Shown here: piece after piece, positions 1 to 5,485 of the stretch
Layout: every line of letters starts with the position of its first letter
Position numbering within the stretch: position 1 is the stretch's first letter
Assembly: GCA_021796055.1 (NCBI GenBank)
Contig: JAJYOS010000492.1
Location: 1-5,485 of the forward strand
Length of the DNA stretch: 5,485 bases
DNA from: Bacteroidota bacterium
Lineage (GTDB): Bacteria > Bacteroidota > Kryptoniia > Kryptoniales > JAKASW01
Direction of reading: 5' to 3'
The notes under the pieces: generated by a model
The model's input: the letters and a program-made list of their open reading frames with translations, nothing else
What the model was told of the DNA's origin: nothing
The model's database searches: none
Made by a program: the position numbers and the translations under genes

Positions 1-46
1 CTGAGGACTGAGAAGTCAGAAGTACCTCCTCCTCGCAGCCTATGCA

Positions 47-2275
47 ATGGGCCTTTCAATAGGCATCCACCAGTTGAGTCTCCTGGTCTTTTTCGTCATA
101 GCATTGTTCATCTATTTCAAGTACAACGAATTTGAGTGGAAGTCTTTTATTAGATTCGCGATCATAACCGGTCTCGCCTTCATGATAATTTATCCGGGAA
201 TTGTCAAATGGTTCGCAGCTATTCTCAATGGCGATTTGAAGACCGGTCCGTTCGATATAAGTCACAGTTTCATAATTCAGTTGATCCCACCTGGTATTGT
301 GATTGCCGCGATCTATGGCGCGTATAAAGCTGAGAAGGCGAGGCGCTGGATCCTCAGCACATCCCTGATGGCGGGCCTTCTCATCATATTGGGCTATTCA
401 ACTTACACATTGGTCTACATTCGAGCGAACTCCAATCCGCCCATAAACGAAAACAATCCGAGCAACCTCCAGCGTATGGTGGGATACCTGAACCGGGACC
501 AATACGGTTCACAGCCGATCTTCTGGCCGCGTCGATGGAGCAACGAGCCGCAGTATCAGGCCGCTTACCAGCAATACTCCTCGGACTTCGATTACTTCAT
601 CGGATACCAGCTCGATCACATGTATTTGAGGTACCTTGAATGGAATTTCATCGGAAGGGCCGGCGACATTCAGGACGCGCCCGCCACGTTTATCTCCTCC
701 CCCACGCGATGGTATGACGGACGTGCCGGTTACCCGGCGAGGTATTTCGCCATCCCGTTCCTGATCGCGCTTTTTGGGCTTTGGTATCACTTCAGAAAAG
801 ATTGGAAATTCGGGCTGGCATTCCTGACAATGTTCCTGGTAATGGGGGTCGCACTTGTCGTCTACTTCAACATGCAGGATCCGCAGCCGAGAGAACGGGA
901 TTATTTCTTTGTCGGATCCTTTTTCGTCTTCGCCATGTGGGTAGGAGTGGGCGTATCAGGTATACTTGACCTCATCGCGACGGCGCTAAAAGATAACAAG
1001 AGGAAGACATTGATCATGGGAGGAGCCACCGCCGTGCTTTTCGCTATCGCGCCCCTGAATATGTTTGCGCAGAATCTGTATACACACGACCGCCACGGCA
1101 ACTACGCCCCATTCGATTATTCGTACAACATCCTCCAGTCGTGCAAGGCGAACGCGATCCTGTTCACGAATGGTGACAACGATACTTTCCCTCTATGGTA
1201 TTTGCAGGAAGGTTTAGGGATAAGAACCGATGTCCGGATAGTGAATCTGAGCCTGGCGAACACCGATTGGTACGATCTCCAGCTGAAGAATAACACCCCG
1301 CACGGCGCGGAGAAAGTTCCGATAAGCATGACGAACGAGCAGCTGCAAAATATCCAGCCGGTCGAATGGAAGACTCAGACATTCAGGCTTCCCGTCCCGA
1401 AGGAGGTATACCAGGAGTTCGGAATCACCGATACAAGTATCACCAACACGGGCTACATCCAATACACCGTGAAGCCGACGATGCAGTCAGGAGACATCCA
1501 AGCGGTAAGAGCCCAGGATCTCCTTATGCAGAACATCGTCCAGACAAACGCTTGGAAACGTCCCGTTTTTTTCGCCGTCACGGTCGCACCGGGAAACTTC
1601 ATCGGGCTGACACCATACCTGCAGATGCAGGGGTTGGCACTCCAGCTGACACCGGCCAGGAACTCGTCACCGATGGAAGATTACGCTCTCAACGAGCCGA
1701 TCATGCGCCAGTGCTTCCTGCACTCGCCCAAGTCCCCATACACCGATCCGCACTACGGGTTTCTCTTTACCAACCTGAACAACCCGAACATCTATTACGA
1801 CGATAACGTCAGGATGCTCATGTTAAACTACCGGTACGGTTTCATGCGTTTGGCGGAATACTACGCGGTGCACGCAGATACAACAAGGGCAATCGCAGCT
1901 CTCGACAGCATGGAAACCAAGCTGCCAGTAGAGGTCATACCCATGGACTACAAAATAATGAGCGACGTTGTCAGGCTATACTACGGCTTGGGAGCGATGC
2001 CGCAATTTCACAAGTATGCAGCGCTGGTGGAGAAGGGAGCTTTGAACGCTATCAAGGAAAACCCCAACGACGTCCAGAGCTACTACAATCCGTACAGAAT
2101 ACTGATGGACCTTTACAGCGAGGAGAATGAGTACCAGAAATCAATCGATCTTCTTGAAAGTCTCCAGGCACTTTACCCGAACGAACGCTCGATAACCACT
2201 CAGATCCAGAGGCTCAAGGAACAAATGAAAATGCAGGCTAACCCTGACACAGCAGCGAAGCAGATGACAAAGTAA
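47..2275 (+). CDS. DUF2723 / TMEM260-like multi-pass membrane protein (putative protein O-mannosyltransferase), N-terminus missing
   Basis: Seen: 742 residues. The first third has hydrophobic spans near residues 7-24, 34-50, 72-93 and 101-124; a second cluster lies at about 233-248, 253-274, 286-312 and 319-340. Family-typical blocks are NPPINENNP (about 130), LNRDQYG (148), QPRERDYFFVGSF (280), HDRHGNYAPF (347), NAILFTNGDNDTFPLW (368) and GIRTDVRIVNLSL (391). The last 130 residues look helical and TPR-like. Known: this matches the DUF2723 family, whose eukaryotic relative TMEM260 is a protein O-mannosyltransferase; bacterial members are commonly about 1,000 residues and begin with an extra membrane region. 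Inference: an inner-membrane glycosyltransferase acting on exported proteins, substrate unknown. Position 47 is the first start codon after an in-frame TGA at 2-4, but it has no clear ribosome-binding site. The family-like stretch KYLLLAAYAMGLSIG begins upstream, at about position 20, so the true start lies outside the window. Family call confident; enzymatic role less so. Confidence 0.9.
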   Translation: MGLSIGIHQLSLLVFFVIALFIYFKYNEFEWKSFIRFAIITGLAFMIIYPGIVKWFAAILNGDLKTGPFDISHSFIIQLIPPGIVIAAIYGAYKAEKARRWILSTSLMAGLLIILGYSTYTLVYIRANSNPPINENNPSNLQRMVGYLNRDQYGSQPIFWPRRWSNEPQYQAAYQQYSSDFDYFIGYQLDHMYLRYLEWNFIGRAGDIQDAPATFISSPTRWYDGRAGYPARYFAIPFLIALFGLWYHFRKDWKFGLAFLTMFLVMGVALVVYFNMQDPQPRERDYFFVGSFFVFAMWVGVGVSGILDLIATALKDNKRKTLIMGGATAVLFAIAPLNMFAQNLYTHDRHGNYAPFDYSYNILQSCKANAILFTNGDNDTFPLWYLQEGLGIRTDVRIVNLSLANTDWYDLQLKNNTPHGAEKVPISMTNEQLQNIQPVEWKTQTFRLPVPKEVYQEFGITDTSITNTGYIQYTVKPTMQSGDIQAVRAQDLLMQNIVQTNAWKRPVFFAVTVAPGNFIGLTPYLQMQGLALQLTPARNSSPMEDYALNEPIMRQCFLHSPKSPYTDPHYGFLFTNLNNPNIYYDDNVRMLMLNYRYGFMRLAEYYAVHADTTRAIAALDSMETKLPVEVIPMDYKIMSDVVRLYYGLGAMPQFHKYAALVEKGALNAIKENPNDVQSYYNPYRILMDLYSEENEYQKSIDLLESLQALYPNERSITTQIQRLKEQMKMQANPDTAAKQMTK

Positions 2276-2300
2276 AGGAGTTTCCGCAGCTCGTTTTGCC

Positions 2301-2337
2301 AGCGGTGGCGACAGACTTGTCGTCGCCGCTTTTTTTT
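2301..2337 (+). terminator. Rho-independent terminator after the DUF2723 gene
   Basis: A 13-bp stem is formed by 2301-2313 (AGCGGTGGCGACA) and 2318-2330 (TGTCGTCGCCGCT), with two G-T wobbles and a GACT loop. It runs directly into eight T residues at 2330-2337. It starts 26 bases after the stop codon at 2275. There is no T-run on the opposite strand past the hairpin, so it should work only for the + strand gene and not for the convergent gene. Confidence 0.93.
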
Positions 2338-2344
2338 ATGACGA

Positions 2345-2356
2345 TTACCCGGGTAA
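2345..2356. repeat. 12-bp perfect palindrome between convergent genes
   Basis: TTACCCGGGTAA is its own reverse complement. It lies between the terminator and the end of the convergent gene. No T-run flanks it on either strand, so it is not an obvious terminator. A palindrome of this length is expected about once by chance in a window of this size, so a function is doubtful. Confidence 0.25.
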
Positions 2357-2405
2357 GAGGGTTAGAATGAGGTGAGGTTCTCGGGGTGACAGGATTGACG
2401 CGATA

Positions 2406-2663
2406 CTATTTCAGCATGAGCATCTTCTTCGTTTCCGAGAACTTGTCCGAAACCAGCCTGTAGAAATAGACACCGCTTGCGAATCTTGAGCCGTTGAATT
2501 CCACTTGATGATTGCCTTCTGACTGTCTCCCCTCAACCAGAGTGGCAACTTCCCTTCCCAAAACATCATATACTTTCAGGCTGACGACTCCCGGCACAGG
2601 CAGCCGGTAGCTTATAACCGTCGTGGGATTGAAAGGGTTTGGGTAGTTCTGGGAGAGCGTGTA
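2406..2663 (-). other. T9SS type A sorting domain (C-terminal domain of the propeller protein)
   Basis: Residues 629-713 begin YTLSQNYPNPFNPTT, continue with VISYRLP, the LKVYDVLGREVATL strand pair and GVYFYRL, and end in a lysine-rich tail KKMLMLK. This is the canonical layout of the type A sorting domain common in Ignavibacteria and other Bacteroidota. It is the strongest taxonomic marker in the window and implies that the host encodes a PorV/PorU-type T9SS elsewhere. Confidence 0.93.
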
Positions 2664-4547
2664 CCTTCCGGGGACGCCGGTGTGCGAAACCCGTACATCG
2701 GTGATTTCACTTAAAGAGCCGCGGAAGATTCCGCCTCCCGACATTCCTGCGAAGACCTCGGAGCCAAGGATTGCCATGGACATCACATTTGTGTTGGCCG
2801 CCGGCAACCCGTTATTCAACGGTATCCAGGCGGTTCCGTTATCGATGGAAAGATACACACCGTTCGGCGTACCGACAAAGAGCAAGGGGCCGTTAGTCGC
2901 CAGGGAGTTTGCGGCAGAGTTGTTTAATCCTGTAACTATCGCCTCCCACGACGCGCCGTTAGTCGTCGATAGATAGGGCCCTAAACTCGTTCCGGCATAA
3001 AGGTTCTGTCCGTTCGCCTCGAGGCACGTGATTCCGGTGTTGGTTAGACCGCTGTTCATCGCCTTCCAGGTGGCGCCATTATCTGTCGAAAGGAAAACCC
3101 CTCCCCCCTTCGTCCCGGCAAATACTCCTTGCCCCGTCTCGGCAAATCCGGTTACGGAGAGGTTAGTCAACCCGCTGTCTGACAGCGACCACGTAGCGCC
3201 ATGATCCCTCGACACGTATATTCCAGCTCCCGTTCCGGCTAAGACGACTCCGGGGCTCGTTGCCACAGTGGTGAACGATTTGTTCGCCAGGCTGTCGATG
3301 GATGTCCAAGTCACGCCGTTGTCACCGGAGAGAAACATACCGAGAGTTGTTCCGGCATAGAGTCGCGTAGCGTCCGTCGCAACAGCGGTCACCTGGTCAT
3401 TCGTTATACCGTTGGCGGCAGGAGTCCATGACTTTCCTGTGTCGGGCGAAAAGAAAACCCCCGCGCTCGTGGCCGCATATATGTCCGTTCCGTCGATCGC
3501 GAATCCCTCAACGGCGGCGCTGCCTATATTGGAATTGATGGCAAGCCAGCTAACGCCGTCATTCGAAAGGAAGATCCCGCTGCCGGCGGTGCCGGAAACG
3601 ACGGTGGTGTTGCTTACGGCAAGAGTAGTGACGTCCGGGCTCGTCATGCCGAAATTTGCGGCGGCCCAGCTTGTCCCTTCGTTCGTGGAGACGAAGAGTC
3701 CGCCTTCTGTTGCCGCGTATATCCTCGTCCCTGCCGCCTTAATGCCATTCACGGAACTGTCGGCGAGTCCCGTATTCATGATCGCCCAGTTCGAGTCGGC
3801 AACGTCGGCTCTGTAAACTCCGAAAAACGTACCGGCAAAGATTTTCGACGTACCGGTTCCGTTCGAATCAATAGCCAGGTCAGTTATATAAAGGTTCTTC
3901 ATTCCGTCGGGAACCCATTTCGATCCGTTGTCGGTGGTAAAAAAGACTCCTCCGTTGGAGCCTGCTAATATTTTTGTCCCTTCGATGGCAAGCGCGGTGA
4001 TGCTTGCTGCGGCGAAACCGCCCGCGTAAGGGAGGCTGTCGCAGATCGCTTTCCAGGTTACTCCCTTGTCAGTGGAAAGATAGAGCCCGGAGCTGTATGT
4101 ACCGGACAAAACTTCAGCACCGTCGACCGCGACACATTGGACCGCATGCCCCGTGAGGTTTGTCAAGTTCCAGCTCGCTCCGGCATCGGTCGACAGGAAA
4201 AGCCCCTGCAATGTCCCGACAAAAACATCCGAGGAATCACCGAATGTCAGACAATTCACCCATTCTCCGGAGAGGCCGGTGTAGCTCCAATTCGTTCCGC
4301 CGTCAGTTGACCGGAATATACCGTCGCCGGCGGTTCCGGCGAGAATTACCTGTGATCCTCCGGCTGATGAGTCCTGCTTGATCGCAATCGCGTTAACGAC
4401 ACCGACGGACGCCCCACCTGATGGGACCCATTGAAAATTCGAGACCGACTGCGCCACGGCTGTACCGCATGTTAACAACGATATTAGCCCTGCAAGTACT
4501 ATCCCAATCGCCGGCTTCATCCCACTCTTCTCAACCTTTAAGAGCAT
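2406..4547 (-). CDS. Secreted multi-blade Asp-box (BNR-type) beta-propeller protein with T9SS type A sorting domain
   Basis: Seen: 713 residues in three parts. Residues 1-32 are a Sec signal peptide with a hydrophobic core (about 12-26) and probable cleavage after AVA (32). Residues 51-610 hold 14 tandem units of about 40 residues, each patterned as a hydrophobic strand, a 'xxAGT' strand, 'GxFxS', then an Asp-box such as STDGGTNW or SRDHGATW, then a 'GL' turn. Residues 629-713 are a T9SS type A C-terminal domain with QNYPNPFNPTT, KVYDVLGREV and a final KKMLMLK. Known: such units resemble BNR/Ycf48-like and sialidase-type propeller blades; the C-terminal domain directs outer-membrane passage and is usually cleaved. 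Inference: a surface or released protein with a binding or scaffold role; no catalytic residues are recognised and no enzyme activity is claimed. Start choice is uncertain: the ATG at 4547 lacks a Shine-Dalgarno sequence, while the in-frame ATG at 4520 (residue 10) would give a more compact signal peptide with purine-rich GAGAAGAG just upstream. Confidence 0.93.
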   Translation of the reverse strand: MLLKVEKSGMKPAIGIVLAGLISLLTCGTAVAQSVSNFQWVPSGGASVGVVNAIAIKQDSSAGGSQVILAGTAGDGIFRSTDGGTNWSYTGLSGEWVNCLTFGDSSDVFVGTLQGLFLSTDAGASWNLTNLTGHAVQCVAVDGAEVLSGTYSSGLYLSTDKGVTWKAICDSLPYAGGFAAASITALAIEGTKILAGSNGGVFFTTDNGSKWVPDGMKNLYITDLAIDSNGTGTSKIFAGTFFGVYRADVADSNWAIMNTGLADSSVNGIKAAGTRIYAATEGGLFVSTNEGTSWAAANFGMTSPDVTTLAVSNTTVVSGTAGSGIFLSNDGVSWLAINSNIGSAAVEGFAIDGTDIYAATSAGVFFSPDTGKSWTPAANGITNDQVTAVATDATRLYAGTTLGMFLSGDNGVTWTSIDSLANKSFTTVATSPGVVLAGTGAGIYVSRDHGATWSLSDSGLTNLSVTGFAETGQGVFAGTKGGGVFLSTDNGATWKAMNSGLTNTGITCLEANGQNLYAGTSLGPYLSTTNGASWEAIVTGLNNSAANSLATNGPLLFVGTPNGVYLSIDNGTAWIPLNNGLPAANTNVMSMAILGSEVFAGMSGGGIFRGSLSEITDVRVSHTGVPGRYTLSQNYPNPFNPTTVISYRLPVPGVVSLKVYDVLGREVATLVEGRQSEGNHQVEFNGSRFASGVYFYRLVSDKFSETKKMLMLK
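2718..4397 (-). repeat. Coding repeat region: 14 propeller units of about 120 bp
   Basis: This encodes residues 51-610 of the propeller protein. Counting units by the strand before each 'AGT'-like strand gives 14, starting VVNAIAI, WVNCLTF, AVQCVAV, SITALAI, YITDLAI, SVNGIKA, DVTTLAV, AVEGFAI, QVTAVAT, SFTTVAT, SVTGFAE, GITCLEA, AANSLAT and NVMSMAI. Twelve units have a recognisable Asp-box. Unit 5 has ADVADSNW in its place and unit 14 ends without one. In units 6 and 12 the Asp is replaced (STNEGTSW, STTNGASW), and unit 7 is one residue short (SNDGVSW). The units are similar in protein but diverged in DNA, which suggests old duplications. Fourteen is twice seven, which would fit two seven-bladed propellers; that is inference. 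Confidence 0.8.
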
Positions 4548-4862
4548 ATCTGATCGAACTTGTTACGTGGTCTGGTCATCAATTTTAAAACTGTCCCTTC
4601 TAGTCAGATTCTCCGGATGTCCTGCTGCCGCGAAATTATATCACGGGGAGAACAAAGATACAACACCAAAGCGGCCGGTATCGGGACGGGCACCAATCAG
4701 GTATCATCTCCTTCCCCCAGCTCATCCAGCTCGACTTTCGGTTGCCGGGAACCAGATGCCGAGCGAACATCGGAATGCTTGCGATAGCCCCACCGGCTTC
4801 TCGCCAATCGTAAGACTACAACCAGCGTGAACCGCAAAGGGTGTCTTCCAAAACCGTATCGC
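4548..4862. other. Intergenic region upstream of the propeller gene, no convincing gene
   Basis: The left part holds the putative promoter and leader of the propeller gene. The rest, about 4664-4862, shows no convincing gene. On the - strand an open frame without a usable upstream start ends at a TGA at about 4701 with the tail KVELDELGEGDDT; it could be a gene remnant or chance. Plus-strand open frames here are serine- and arginine-rich and lack a ribosome-binding site. No strong terminator follows the small gene ending at 4863. Confidence 0.6.
4635..4663 (-). promoter_or_regulatory. Putative promoter of the propeller gene
   Basis: Reading the - strand, TTGTAT (4663-4658) is followed after exactly 17 bases by a perfect TATAAT (4640-4635). 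This gives a leader of roughly 80 bases before the ATG at 4547. A Bacteroidota-style TAnnTTTG element (TATCTTTG, 4660-4653) overlaps the same stretch, but I see no TTG at the expected distance upstream of it, so the sigma-70-like reading is preferred. Assigned from sequence match only. Confidence 0.5.
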
Positions 4863-4985
4863 TTACCGCCGTCCCCACACCATCCAGGCGATGAAACCCA
4901 CGGCCATTAGCACGGCCACAATCCGAAGGATCTTCGTTATCAGAGCCAACCTGTCCCATCGTTCTTCTTCTTTAATGTCGAGCAT
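4863..4985 (-). CDS. Small single-span membrane protein, 40 aa, unknown function
   Basis: Seen: ATG at 4985 and TAA at 4865-4863. The protein starts MLDIKEEERWDRLALITK, a charged and probably amphipathic helix. A hydrophobic span of about 17 residues follows (residues 19-37, including IVAVLMAVGFIAWMV), and it ends WGRR. An ideal Shine-Dalgarno GGAGG sits five bases before the ATG, the best ribosome-binding site in the window. No other ORF explains this stretch. The acidic/basic head, clean transmembrane segment and short basic tail are what a real small membrane protein looks like rather than a random frame. I do not recognise a family. It lies downstream of, and on the same strand as, the nitroreductase gene (157-base gap), but a possible terminator and a repeat-rich leader suggest its own transcription. 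It could be a regulatory or stabilising subunit of a membrane complex, or a toxin-like peptide; neither is shown. Confidence 0.72.
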   Translation of the reverse strand: MLDIKEEERWDRLALITKILRIVAVLMAVGFIAWMVWGRR

Positions 4986-4990
4986 CAGGA

Positions 4991-4995
4991 CCTCC
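4991..4995 (-). promoter_or_regulatory. Strong Shine-Dalgarno of the 40-aa gene
   Basis: The - strand reads GGAGG, then TCCTG, then ATG: a full anti-16S match with a 5-base spacer. The two large genes show no comparable site at their first ATG. This site is the main reason the small ORF is called a gene. Confidence 0.75.
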
Positions 4996-5009
4996 AAATT
5001 GTCTGAGAA

Positions 5010-5034
5010 ACGATGAACACTTTCGGTTCATCGT
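5010..5034. repeat. 9-bp perfect inverted repeat in the leader of the 40-aa gene
   Basis: ACGATGAAC (5010-5018) and GTTCATCGT (5026-5034) are exact reverse complements, separated by 7 bases (ACTTTCG). They lie 15 bases upstream of the GGAGG site. The site could be a repressor operator or an mRNA hairpin that controls translation. As a terminator for - strand transcripts it would be weak: the stem is AT-rich and only TTTC follows. Confidence 0.55.
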
Positions 5035-5061
5035 CGTGAGAATCGTTAAATCGCAACACAA

Positions 5062-5080
5062 TGACAACTTCTGACAACTT
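5062..5080. repeat. Tandem 9-bp direct repeat TGACAACTT
   Basis: Two exact copies of TGACAACTT (5062-5070 and 5072-5080) are separated by one base, so they recur every 10 bases, one helical turn. On the - strand each contains TTGTCA, a near-match to a -35 box, upstream of the 40-aa gene. No good -10 sits at 16-18 bases from either copy. The region could be a binding site for a regulator or activator, or an imperfect promoter. Confidence 0.45.
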
Positions 5081-5110
5081 ACTAAATCGGGGAGATTGTT
5101 GCCAACATAC

Positions 5111-5140
5111 AAAAAACGCGAAGCTGTCGGCGGACTCGCC
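5111..5140 (-). terminator. Possible weak intrinsic terminator after the nitroreductase gene
   Basis: On the - strand, just past the TAG at 5142, GCGA (5139-5136) can pair with TCGC (5121-5118). An inner GTC/GAC pairing (5135-5133 with 5128-5126) stacks directly on it, with a small bulge. Six T residues follow at 5116-5111. The position and T-run suit a terminator, but the stem is short and interrupted. Confidence 0.4.
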
Positions 5141-5141
5141 T

Positions 5142-5485
5142 CTATTTGGGGTATCCGACTGTCTGCGATAGAATGATCTTCTGATCGGAGCGAAGATTCA
5201 TCGCCTTCGCCAGTCCGGGTTTGTCAATTGAGCCCCGCACAACGCATGCCAGACCCTCAGACGCACAAAAGAGATAGACGTTCTGCACAATGCAACCACA
5301 ATCCGCACCCATCCACAGCGACTGGTCTTCACTTGAAGCTCTCTTCACGCGCGACATGTCCGCCACGTACACGAGGTTGACGGGTGCGTCTTTAACGAAG
5401 CTTTGGGTCCCTGTCTTGTCACGGATATCTTCTCTCGACAAAAGCTCCAGCGAATGCGTCGTCGGATGATAGACGTACAGTCCCA
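5142..5485 (-). CDS. Nitroreductase-family FMN protein, C-terminal half (runs off the right edge)
   Basis: Seen: an open frame enters at the right edge (first full codon 5483-5481, no start needed) and ends at TAG 5144-5142, giving 113 residues. It begins GLYVYHPTTHSLELLSRED, continues TGTQSFVKDAPVNLVYVADMSRV, then QNVYLFCASEGLACVVRGS, and ends ILSQTVGYPK. Known: QNVYL..ASEGL and the terminal QTVGYPK are hallmarks of small nitroreductase/SagB-like flavoproteins of about 200-240 residues. These bind FMN and reduce nitro, quinone or other substrates with NAD(P)H. The missing N-terminal half would carry the first FMN-contacting arginines. The internal TTG at 5441 is not a credible start because similarity continues through it. 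Four cysteines cluster in 19 residues (CxC-x8-C-x6-C), which seems unusual. The physiological substrate cannot be inferred. Located probably in the cytoplasm unless the missing start encodes an export signal. Confidence 0.85.
   Translation of the reverse strand, partial: GLYVYHPTTHSLELLSREDIRDKTGTQSFVKDAPVNLVYVADMSRVKRASSEDQSLWMGADCGCIVQNVYLFCASEGLACVVRGSIDKPGLAKAMNLRSDQKIILSQTVGYPK

Noticed and set aside
1366..1806. 146-residue plus-strand open frame inside the DUF2723 gene
   Set aside because: It is a shifted-frame shadow over the conserved DUF2723 coding sequence, with Arg/His/Pro-rich composition and no family resemblance.
2659..3816. Plus-strand open frames of 105 and 134 residues within the propeller gene
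   Set aside because: They are antisense shadows of the repeat-coding gene; the minus-strand protein has full domain support.
2718..4397. CRISPR-like or non-coding tandem repeat
   Set aside because: The periodicity of about 120 bp is a multiple of three and reflects diverged protein repeats, not short identical DNA repeats with spacers.
4464..4520. Possible lipoprotein signal (LLTC) in the propeller protein
   Set aside because: The residue before Cys is Thr rather than Gly/Ala/Ser, and a better signal peptidase I site (AVA then Q) follows a few residues later. The T9SS domain also fits an ordinary signal peptide.
4560..4830. Plus-strand open frames (75 and 87 residues) upstream of the propeller gene
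   Set aside because: They overlap each other in different frames, have low-complexity serine/arginine composition and no ribosome-binding site, and lie antisense across the putative promoter of the propeller gene.
4701..4860. Minus-strand open frame ending in KVELDELGEGDDT
   Set aside because: The tail looks protein-like, but there is no credible start codon or ribosome-binding site. The frame runs into the small membrane gene in another frame and shows no recognisable family; it may be a remnant or chance.

Overview
The window looks like a piece of chromosome from a Bacteroidota/Ignavibacteriota-type bacterium (FCB group), probably Ignavibacteria or a relative. Two signs support this. A 713-residue secreted protein ends in a textbook type IX secretion (T9SS) sorting domain with the 'NYPNPFNPTT' signature. 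Beside it is a large DUF2723 (TMEM260-like) membrane protein, a family abundant in that group. Genes at both ends are cut by the window edges, so this may be a whole short contig, but the sequence alone cannot show that.

Layout, left to right. (1) Positions 1-2275, + strand: most of a DUF2723/TMEM260-like multi-pass membrane protein, a putative protein O-mannosyltransferase. Its N-terminal part is missing, and an in-frame TGA sits at the extreme left edge. A strong intrinsic terminator follows at 2301-2337. (2) Positions 2406-4547, - strand, convergent with the first gene: a secreted beta-propeller protein. It has a signal peptide, 14 tandem blade-like units of about 40 residues (most with an Asp-box) and a C-terminal T9SS domain. 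A good sigma-70-like promoter lies about 90-115 bp upstream of its start. (3) Positions 4863-4985, - strand: a 40-codon ORF for a small single-span membrane protein with a perfectly placed GGAGG ribosome-binding site. Its leader contains a 9-bp inverted repeat and a 9-bp tandem repeat. (4) Positions 5142-5485, - strand: the C-terminal half of a nitroreductase-family flavoprotein that runs off the right edge, followed by a possible weak terminator.

How the genes relate. The propeller protein would cross the inner membrane by Sec and the outer membrane by the T9SS, to be released or anchored on the surface. The DUF2723 protein would act in the inner membrane on exported proteins. No shared operon is visible: the first two genes converge and are separated by a terminator. 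The nitroreductase and the small membrane gene share a strand, but a possible terminator and a repeat-rich leader lie between them. I see no mobile element, CRISPR array, tRNA or rRNA, and no convincing new multi-gene system. The least explained parts are the small membrane protein with its leader and the 14-unit architecture of the propeller.
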